Origin: Candidatus Bathyarchaeota archaeon | GTDB taxonomy: Archaea > Thermoproteota > Bathyarchaeia > Bathyarchaeales > Bathycorpusculaceae | DNA: 44,486 nt | Reading direction: 5' to 3' | Assembly: GCA_016927015.1 (NCBI GenBank) | Contig: JAFGNM010000112.1 | Coordinates: forward strand, 1 to 44,486 | In this document: positions 38,045 to 44,486 of the stretch, one piece after another | Layout: every line of letters begins with the position of its first letter | How positions within the stretch are numbered: position 1 is the first letter of the stretch | Position numbers and translations under genes: made by a program | The notes under the pieces: model-generated | What the model was told of the DNA's origin: nothing | Databases searched by the model: none | What the model saw: the letters and a program-made list of their open reading frames with translations, nothing else

Positions 38045-41000
38045 CTATGCCTTCTCCTTTAGTGTTAATTTTGGCGTGATACACAAGCTCTGAAGCTCTT
38101 GCAACAAGAGTTTGAAAGCGTAAGACACGATTACGGGGGAAATCTTGGCCTTTTCATCGCAGATTTTGCACACGTGCTTTCTTTGCTTCATGTCGAAATA
38201 AGATATCTGACCGCAGTTTTCGCAAATGTACAGCGTGTACTTGTCAGATTCCTCCAGCAGCCTATCCCTGAGCAGCATAGCCGCGCCGTGACCTATGAGG
38301 CAGTCGCGTTCCATTTCTCCGAATCTTAAACCTCCGCCTCTGGCTCTGCCTTCAGTGGGTTGCCGCGTCAGCATCTGAACTTGCCCGCGGGCTCTGGCGT
38401 GTATTTTGTCGGCTACCATGTGATGCAGTTTCTGATAATAAACGATGCCGACGAAGATTTCAGCAACGAATTTCTCGCCTGTTGTGCCATTGTAGAATAC
38501 TTCGCTTCCCGTGTGGCTGAATCCCAGTTTCACAAGGCTTTTCCTAATTTTTTCGGGTCCTTCGTTCGCGAATGGTGTGCCATCCGCTGGTTTTCCCCTT
38601 GCAGCTGCAGCTTTTCCCGAAAGGGATTCGATGAATTGACCGATGGTCATTCTTGAGGGTATAGCGTGAGGATTGATTACTATGTCTGGAACGATGCCTT
38701 CGTCTGTGAAGGGCAGGTCTTCCTGTGGAACTATCAAGCCTATGACGCCTTTTTGTCCGTGGCGAGAGGCAAATTTGTCGCCTAACTCTGGAACACGTTG
38801 ATCGCGGACTCTGACCTTTACGAGCTTGCTTCCTTCTCCAGACTCTGTTATGAAAATTCCGTCAACGGTGCCTGTTTCTGAAGGACGCATATCCGTGGAT
38901 GTGTCACGCATGGAGGGTCCTTTAACTTCAAACTCTTTGTATTCTTCAAGGAACCTCGGCGGGCTTATTCTTCCGATAAGAACGTCTCCGCCTACAACTG
39001 CAGATTCCAAACCTATTATTCCGTCAGGTTCAAGGAGCCGGTAATATTGTTCTCCGCGGTATCCTCTAGTTCCAGGTTCGGGAACTTTAAACTTGTCTTT
39101 TAACCCGCCCAAGTACTGGCGGCATTCAGCTTCATAAATCCTGTAGAAGGTGGAGCGGGCTAAGCCTCTTTCAATCGATGCCTTGTTGAAGATTAAAGCG
39201 TCTTCCATGTTGTAGCCTTCGAAGCTGAGCACAGCAACAACGCAGTTTTGTCCTGTAGGGCGTTGTTTGTAACCCATGATTTCCATCAGTTCGGTCTCAA
39301 CCAAGGGCACTTGCGGATAATGTAGTATGTGTGACCTTGAATCCACGCGGTAATGGAAGTTTGTACCGTAAATTCCGAGCGCCTGTTTAGCCATAGCGGC
39401 CTGATAGGAGTTACGCGGGGACTGGTTGTGTTCTGGAAAAGGTATAGTTGACGCGCAGATTCCCAGAATCGTGTACGTCGCAATCTCAGCGTGAGTGTGT
39501 TGAGGAGTGACCTCGTCGAGAGATACGGCTACGTACGCGTTTTCCTCTTCTTCAGCGTCCAAATATTCAATTAAACCGTTTTTAACAAGGTCTTCCCAAG
39601 CCCATTCGCCGAGACCTATTTTTTCTAAGTGTGCAGGCTGAAGCTTCGGAACGCCGTTTTCAACGATTATAAGAGGGCGTCTGACTCGTCCTTCATCGCA
39701 GTTAGAGTGCAACTCTTCCATTTCAGTTTGAAGCTTCGAGAAGTAGGTTATGTTAACTTCAGTTGAGATTTCGCCTGATCTTCTTTTTTCTCTGAAAGTC
39801 TGGGCTAGTTCGGAAGCTGAATTGCAGTATCCGATTATGTTTCCGTCAACGAAAACCTTTGCTCCAGAAGTTCTTAAATCGGCATTAGCCTCGTAAGCTG
39901 GAACTGTGCCCATCTCAAAAAACAGTTGCTTAATCTTATCGGCGTTTACACCCACCGAAATTGATGCTGATAAAGCCAGATTTTTGACCAGACCACAGTT
40001 AGACCCCTCAGGTGTTTCGTTTGGGCATAAGCGTCCCCAGTGCGTAGGGTGCAGGTCTCGAGCTTCGAAGTTAGGTTGGCTTCTGCTTAACGGTGACTGG
40101 AGCCTCCGTAAGTGGCTGAGCGTGGATATGTAGTTTGTTCGATCCAAGAGCTGAGTTATGCCGACTCTGCCTCGTCCCCAGTTTCCAGTTGCAAGCGCAT
40201 GTTGGAACCTTTCGGTTATTATTCCCGGGCGGACTGCCGCGGACACAGTTATTATCGGACCTTTTACGCCTATGCGTTCAAGCTGGTATTTTATGTCGCG
40301 GGTTAAGTTTCTGAAGGAAACGCGGAAGAGGTCTGCGAGAAGTGGGCCTGCGAGTCTCAAACGTTTGTTCTTGAAATGGTCTTTGTCGTCTGTTTGCCTC
40401 CTGCCAAGCTTAAGCTGGATAACGCGGTAAGCCATTTCGCCGAGAAATATGGCTTTGTCCCGCCTGTCTTTGTTGCTTCTGCCCAAGTGTGGAAGGAAGT
40501 TTTTGTCGAGGGCTGTTTCAGCCTTTTGCAGACGGTACTCTTCAACTTGCCCGTGGGCTACGCGGTTTCCAATGAACAGCATGGCGTCGCTGGGGGTGTC
40601 TACGCCTAGGGCTTTTTCAAATGAAGGCCCGAGCACGCTTTGGATGTCTTTTTCGAGGGAGACTGCTTCAGCGATGTCTTTGTCTTTCTCCAAGTTTAAC
40701 GCGCGCATTATTACTACGAAGGGGATTTCAGTGGGCACGCCAGGCATTGTCACGTAGATGGCGTCGTCGGACTTCAGTTTCAGCTCTATTCTTGCCCTGA
40801 AGCCTACGGTTGTTGAGAATATTTTGGCTTGATAAACAGGTGAGGTGCCTTTCTCGTCTACGTCAACTATCACGCGGTTCGGCGCGAGGTCTTCCATGGC
40901 GACTATGACGCGTTCAGAACCGTTTACCACGAAGTAGCCGCCTGGGTCGTCTGGGTCTTCTCCTGCGGCAATAAGCTCTTCTTTTGAAAGCTGGCCTAGG

Positions 41001-41419
41001 AAGCAGAGTTTTGACTTGAGCATGACAGGGATGTTTCCGATGAAAACGAGTTCAGTGTCTTGTTCTCTTCCATCTATCACGGGCGTCATTTCAATAGCTA
41101 CTGGCGCTGCGTACGCCAAGTTTCTGAGCCTGCCTTCCATAGGGTAGATTTCGTGTTTAGTGCCATCCACTTCTGTGGCGTATGGTCCAGTGATGCGTGA
41201 CTGAGGGTCTATCACCCAGATTTGTCCGAGCTTTACTTTGTAGGGGCTTTCGGGAACTTCTATGGCGATTTCGCTGACTTCGTCCACCACTTCCTGTAAG
41301 CCGTGGTCTATGAATTCGTTGTAAGAGTCAAGGTGCTGCCTTACCAGGCCTTTGTCGTTGAAGAAACTTTTCAACAAAATATGGATATCTTCTTTTTGGA
41401 ATTTAGTCAATTTTACCAT
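38045..41419 (-). CDS. rpoB: DNA-directed RNA polymerase subunit B (unsplit)
   Basis: Second largest subunit, 1124 residues, full length without a B'/B'' break. Typical stretches: LGQLSKEELIAAGEDPDDPG with GGYFVVNGSERVIVAMED, the Pro/Ser-rich HWGRLCPNETPEGSNCGLVK, KFASRHGQKGVIGLI, IHARARGQVQMLTRQPTEGR and a C-terminal zinc ribbon (CENC...CKIC, about residues 1055-1085). The ATG at 41417-41419 overlaps the stop of a possible 46-codon leader ORF. No rpoH is seen upstream. Confidence 0.97.
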   Translation of the reverse strand: MVKLTKFQKEDIHILLKSFFNDKGLVRQHLDSYNEFIDHGLQEVVDEVSEIAIEVPESPYKVKLGQIWVIDPQSRITGPYATEVDGTKHEIYPMEGRLRNLAYAAPVAIEMTPVIDGREQDTELVFIGNIPVMLKSKLCFLGQLSKEELIAAGEDPDDPGGYFVVNGSERVIVAMEDLAPNRVIVDVDEKGTSPVYQAKIFSTTVGFRARIELKLKSDDAIYVTMPGVPTEIPFVVIMRALNLEKDKDIAEAVSLEKDIQSVLGPSFEKALGVDTPSDAMLFIGNRVAHGQVEEYRLQKAETALDKNFLPHLGRSNKDRRDKAIFLGEMAYRVIQLKLGRRQTDDKDHFKNKRLRLAGPLLADLFRVSFRNLTRDIKYQLERIGVKGPIITVSAAVRPGIITERFQHALATGNWGRGRVGITQLLDRTNYISTLSHLRRLQSPLSRSQPNFEARDLHPTHWGRLCPNETPEGSNCGLVKNLALSASISVGVNADKIKQLFFEMGTVPAYEANADLRTSGAKVFVDGNIIGYCNSASELAQTFREKRRSGEISTEVNITYFSKLQTEMEELHSNCDEGRVRRPLIIVENGVPKLQPAHLEKIGLGEWAWEDLVKNGLIEYLDAEEEENAYVAVSLDEVTPQHTHAEIATYTILGICASTIPFPEHNQSPRNSYQAAMAKQALGIYGTNFHYRVDSRSHILHYPQVPLVETELMEIMGYKQRPTGQNCVVAVLSFEGYNMEDALIFNKASIERGLARSTFYRIYEAECRQYLGGLKDKFKVPEPGTRGYRGEQYYRLLEPDGIIGLESAVVGGDVLIGRISPPRFLEEYKEFEVKGPSMRDTSTDMRPSETGTVDGIFITESGEGSKLVKVRVRDQRVPELGDKFASRHGQKGVIGLIVPQEDLPFTDEGIVPDIVINPHAIPSRMTIGQFIESLSGKAAAARGKPADGTPFANEGPEKIRKSLVKLGFSHTGSEVFYNGTTGEKFVAEIFVGIVYYQKLHHMVADKIHARARGQVQMLTRQPTEGRARGGGLRFGEMERDCLIGHGAAMLLRDRLLEESDKYTLYICENCGQISYFDMKQRKHVCKICDEKAKISPVIVSYAFKLLLQELQSLCITPKLTLKEKA

Positions 41420-41553
41420 TCTCCCGCGAGGTTAAGTTTGTAAATGTGCAAACGGATTTTTTTGGTGCGGGCTTTTTTCAAACTTGCGATTTCCTCCGAT
41501 GTTGGAATTTCCAACTCGAAAAAGGGTTTTCTACGTTTAAAGAGCACAAACAC
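41413..41553 (-). CDS. Possible 46-codon leader ORF overlapping rpoB start
   Basis: GTG at 41551-41553 opens a frame ending at TAA 41413-41415, which overlaps the rpoB ATG (41417-41419). The peptide is basic: KRRKPFFELEIPTSEEIASL then KKARTKKIRLHIYKLNLAGE. A strong TATA box (GTATATAC, 41586-41593) predicts transcription starting at about 41563-41567, which would make this GTG nearly leaderless. Translation could therefore be coupled into rpoB. It is not an rpoH homologue. It may be a chance frame. Confidence 0.4.
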   Translation of the reverse strand: MFVLFKRRKPFFELEIPTSEEIASLKKARTKKIRLHIYKLNLAGEW

Positions 41554-41585
41554 ATGCTACATAGCTCACTAATAAAGTTTTTTAT

Positions 41586-41593
41586 GTATATAC
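41586..41593 (-). promoter_or_regulatory. TATA box of the rpoB operon
   Basis: GTATATAC on the minus strand, preceding an A-rich stretch. It is the best promoter signal upstream of rpoB. The remaining gap up to the methyltransferase (about 41594-41767) shows no further gene. Confidence 0.5.
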
Positions 41594-41767
41594 CCACAAA
41601 CTACGGCTTTCTAAACTTTTTTAGAGTCGTTACAGGCTAATAACTTTTTTGAGTTGCGTTGCGCTCCGCAAAATCTGAATAAAGAGCGAATACGCGACAT
41701 ACGGGTTAAAATCGGTAGGCAGCAGGTTTTTCTTGTTAAGGCAACGAATATTGTGGTTTGTTGAGGA

Positions 41768-42658
41768 CTAATTCTCACGGTTTATTATGCTTAGTTTGCA
41801 TGTTGCTGGTTCGGGGGTTAGCTTCTTTTCTATTAGCGGAAGCAACTTTTCGTCTGTTTCGTATCCTATGCTGTTTCGGTCGTTTTGCATTGCAAGCTTA
41901 ACCGTTGTGCCTGAGCCTAAGAAGGGGTCGAGCACTGTGTCGCCTTTCACGGTGAACATTCTGATGAGGCGGTTCACGATTTCGTCTGGATAGGCGGCGG
42001 TTCTTCGTTCGATTTGGCTTGTTGTTTGGCGTGTGCCTATTACGTCCCAGATTTGCGTGAACCATTCGTCTCGTTGCTGTTTTGTGAAGGCGCTTTCGTA
42101 TCGGCGGGGGTCGTTTGGCGGGAAATGTCTAAGTTTTCCTTTTCTGAAGAGGAGTATGAATTCGCAGTCTAGGGTGACGTAGGCGTTTGGCGGTAGGAAG
42201 CCTGAGCCGAGGAATGCGCCTTTGCCTTTGTATTTCGGTTTGGTGGTGGGCTTTTTCCACAAGATGTAGGGCAAGGTCGTGAAGCCTGTTTTTTCGCAGT
42301 GTTCGATTATTCTGGAGTGGTTGGGGAAAAGGCGGAATTTGCCGTTTAAGGTGCGTGTGGCGTCGCCTATGTTTATGCATGCTATTCCGCCGTCTACGAG
42401 CACTCGGTGGGTTTCGCGCCAGGTTCTGGAGAGGGTTTCGTGCATGGCGTCGTAGATTTGGGTTACGGTTTCTTCTTCGCCGTCTGCTTCTAGTTTTTGC
42501 CACAAGCGGGCGATTTGCGGGTTTATGGTGGCGAATTGGGTGTCCCACATTTTTATCATTGGGTATGGCGGCGAGGTTACCATTAGGTGGATGCTTGAGT
42601 CTGCGAGTTCGGGCATTTGTTGGCTGTTGGCGAGGATTATTTTGTGTTCTGTTTGCAT
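41768..42658 (-). CDS. Site-specific DNA methyltransferase (N4-cytosine/N6-adenine type)
   Basis: Catalytic motif IV TSPPYP (residues about 28-33) comes first and the SAM motif DPFLGSGTT follows near the C-terminus (about 243-251), the order of the beta class. SPPY is usual for N4-cytosine enzymes, though adenine modification occurs too. Other motifs: VLVDGGIACINIGDATRT, ILWKKPTTKPKYKGKGAF. 296 residues. No restriction endonuclease is adjacent, so it is an orphan enzyme or its partner is elsewhere. ATG at 42656-42658; target sequence unknown. Confidence 0.92.
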   Translation of the reverse strand: MQTEHKIILANSQQMPELADSSIHLMVTSPPYPMIKMWDTQFATINPQIARLWQKLEADGEEETVTQIYDAMHETLSRTWRETHRVLVDGGIACINIGDATRTLNGKFRLFPNHSRIIEHCEKTGFTTLPYILWKKPTTKPKYKGKGAFLGSGFLPPNAYVTLDCEFILLFRKGKLRHFPPNDPRRYESAFTKQQRDEWFTQIWDVIGTRQTTSQIERRTAAYPDEIVNRLIRMFTVKGDTVLDPFLGSGTTVKLAMQNDRNSIGYETDEKLLPLIEKKLTPEPATCKLSIINREN

Positions 42659-42761
42659 GGGGTGTTCCTTGTGTTATACGTGTGTGAGTTGCTTTTACTT
42701 TTTTGGTGTGTAGGTTTCTGTGGAATTCGGATTCTGAATTCAGAGTCGGATTTCATAACAG

Positions 42762-42770
42762 ATATACTTA
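42762..42770 (+). promoter_or_regulatory. TATA-like box of the surface-protein gene
   Basis: ATATACTTA at 42762-42770 predicts transcription from about 42790, almost at the GTG at 42794, so the message may be leaderless. Confidence 0.4.
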
Positions 42771-42793
42771 AGCATAAACAAAAGGCGCAATCA

Positions 42794-44425
42794 GTGTTCA
42801 AGTTGAAAACCGCCTTATCAGCACGGAGCATGCAAACACTGTTTACAATCGCGGTAATAGCCGCTTTGCTACTTATGACCCTGAGATTCAAGGTTGATGC
42901 ACAAATTGATGCACAAGCTTTTCCAGAATACCAACAGTACGTTCACACCGACTGGCTGGGCAACTGCACCTACATCGAGAAGCCAATGTTCCCCGTCTAC
43001 CTTAACGAAACCCAAGTACCAATCGGCAAAAACTGGACCGTTATCTGCCCCTTGCAGGCGAACCACAGTTACCACGTCTACTGTTACGGCGAGTGGGTGC
43101 ACACTGGCGACGCGCCGAAAACAGACTACGACATCTACGTCTATAACCCGCAGGGCGAGTTAGAAGGCACTCACACTGAAGCGGCTGGGCTTCCCGAGCA
43201 CTTAGGCACCACGGTTGAAGACGCGTTTTTCGTTCCCGCCAGTTCAGGCAACTACACGTTCGCCATAGTAAACGATGCTCGAGAGAGCAATGGCGCGGAG
43301 CAGGCGACTTTCATGGTAATCGAGAACGTTGAGTGTGACAGGTGGTACACGCACTCGGTAAGCGGAAAAGTCGCTGATGCGCCGGCGTTTAACACCAGTT
43401 GGGCTTACGAGTTCTTAACCGCCAGCGAACGCATAGAGCTGTGGGTGCGCGTGCCAGACACGCTGGACATGTACGAAGCTAGGCTGTACTTGATGAGCAA
43501 CACGGAATCGTTAACTGTGAATAACGTTTCGCTGCCTTGGGAGCCTGGTCTTTACGGCAACCTGAGCGCTGTGGGCGGCTACAACCTTGAAAGCGAGGAA
43601 TACCGCGGCGTAGCTTACGCGAGCTGCGAGTACAACGGGCAAGACATGTTCTTGAATTACACTCAGCCGTTTGGGGGCGAGAACGTTTACCACTTGGTTT
43701 TGATGGGAGAGGTCGGCGAAGGCAACATAGATTTTCTGGTTAAAACCACGTTCGGCGGTGTCTTGACGCCTTTGACTTTTCCGCAGAAAGTTACCCCAGC
43801 GAATGAAACGGAAATTGCTTACGCAACGAACACTACGAGGTTGGAGAACGCCACGTTGCGGTACACAATTGACAGTTGGAAAAACACAACCAAAGTTGAT
43901 ATGGTGGTCAGCAATATGACCTGTAACGCTACGATTCCGCAGCAGGAAGCAGGCAGTTACGTGGAGTACGCGGTTCAGGCAACGGACACCATAAAGAACA
44001 TGCTCACGGCGACTGGAAACTTTACAGTAAAGTACATTTCAGCGATAACTGACTTTAACGCCACGCGAATGCCAGTGACCTTGGGCGATAACATAACCGT
44101 CACGGGAACCATTTCCGCGGAGGCTGGTGGCGCGCCTGTAACGGTCACGTTCATGTCTGTAAACTCTACAGAAACACTGCAGTGCACCGCGCTTGGGAAC
44201 GGCACTTTCACCGCAAGCTTCCAACCAGCAACCACTGGAGACTGGATTGTTCAAGCTGCTTTCGCCGGAAACAGCAGCATTTACGAGTGCGAAAGCGAAA
44301 CGGTGATGTTGACGGTTGAGGAGCCGTCTTTCTTGGTGACGTACGGGCTGTATATAGGCGGCGGAGTCGGCGGCGGCTTAGCAGCAGTCGGAGCAGTAGT
44401 CTACATCAAAAAGTACAGACAGTAG
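42794..44425 (+). CDS. Large secreted protein with Ig-like domain and C-terminal anchor
   Basis: Signal peptide MQTLFTIAVIAALLLMTLRF (after a short basic leader MFKLKTALSARS), an extracellular region with many NxT/S sites and beta-rich stretches, a likely Ig-like module near the end (VTLGDNITVTGTISAEAGGA to IVQAAFAGNSSIYECES), then a membrane helix (YGLYIGGGVGGGLAAVGAVV) and KKYRQ. About 543 residues from the GTG at 42794; the frame is open further upstream to 42617 but overlaps the methyltransferase start. Function unknown; a cell-surface or glycan-related role is likely. Confidence 0.85.
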   Translation: MFKLKTALSARSMQTLFTIAVIAALLLMTLRFKVDAQIDAQAFPEYQQYVHTDWLGNCTYIEKPMFPVYLNETQVPIGKNWTVICPLQANHSYHVYCYGEWVHTGDAPKTDYDIYVYNPQGELEGTHTEAAGLPEHLGTTVEDAFFVPASSGNYTFAIVNDARESNGAEQATFMVIENVECDRWYTHSVSGKVADAPAFNTSWAYEFLTASERIELWVRVPDTLDMYEARLYLMSNTESLTVNNVSLPWEPGLYGNLSAVGGYNLESEEYRGVAYASCEYNGQDMFLNYTQPFGGENVYHLVLMGEVGEGNIDFLVKTTFGGVLTPLTFPQKVTPANETEIAYATNTTRLENATLRYTIDSWKNTTKVDMVVSNMTCNATIPQQEAGSYVEYAVQATDTIKNMLTATGNFTVKYISAITDFNATRMPVTLGDNITVTGTISAEAGGAPVTVTFMSVNSTETLQCTALGNGTFTASFQPATTGDWIVQAAFAGNSSIYECESETVMLTVEEPSFLVTYGLYIGGGVGGGLAAVGAVVYIKKYRQ

Positions 44426-44486
44426 CACCCTGTTTGCCGCTGGCGGGAAATGATTAATAAGAAAGAGCGTTAAATTTTGTTAGGCT
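44426..44486. other. Right edge, noncoding
   Basis: 61 bases after the surface-protein stop; no gene or RNA signal is seen. Confidence 0.6.

Overview
This is archaeal chromosomal DNA, most likely from an uncultured Thermoproteota/TACK lineage, with Bathyarchaeia as my best guess. Reasons: aIF1A, archaeal-type RNA polymerase subunits followed by L30e and archaeal NusA, an archaeal phosphoglycerate mutase, an Lhr-type helicase, TATA-box promoters with G-rich ribosome sites, and many GTG/TTG starts. RNA polymerase subunit A is one uninterrupted chain (A' and A'' fused) and subunit B is also unsplit, which fits TACK lineages such as Thaumarchaeota and relatives better than euryarchaea. The taxonomic assignment is an inference from gene content.

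Layout. 0-3.4 kb: a partial hypothetical gene and aIF1A (minus strand), superoxide reductase, a 56-residue Cys-rich protein, a SAM methyltransferase, and an endonuclease/exonuclease/phosphatase-family gene broken by an in-frame TAA. 3.7-13.4 kb: housekeeping and transport genes on the plus strand: apgM (preceded by a tiny upstream ORF and an inverted repeat), an Lhr-like helicase, an amino-acid permease, an MFS transporter, a ParB-domain protein, a VTT/DedA membrane protein and a GlpX-type fructose-1,6-bisphosphatase. 13.4-18.7 kb: a structured noncoding stretch with an interlocked (pseudoknot-like) inverted repeat, an Lrp-type regulator, a remnant of an MgtC-like gene, cysteine synthase, DUF6125 and V4R sensor-like proteins, and small zinc-ribbon genes. 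18.7-26.5 kb: an island of small or hypothetical genes (PRC-barrel, YdeI-like, membrane proteins, CBS pair, RAM-only protein). Its intergenic gaps carry at least eleven copies of a short dispersed repeat, all in one orientation.

26.5-29.9 kb: a tightly coupled three-gene operon that I regard as the most interesting item. It encodes a compact SMC ATPase whose C-terminal head resembles eukaryotic Smc5, then a kleisin-like protein, then a tandem winged-helix (kite/Nse1-Nse3-like) protein. Together they look like a complete minimal archaeal Smc5/6-like complex. 30.0-33.2 kb: two surface-anchored proteins (a PQQ beta-propeller and a NosD-like beta-helix) that share the same C-terminal anchor. 33.4-41.6 kb: the rpoB-rpoA-rpl30e-nusA operon on the minus strand, with a possible 46-codon leader ORF. 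41.8-44.4 kb: an orphan DNA methyltransferase and a large secreted, membrane-anchored protein.

No rRNA, confident tRNA, CRISPR array, transposase or integrase was seen. All family calls come from motifs read by eye; no database search was possible.
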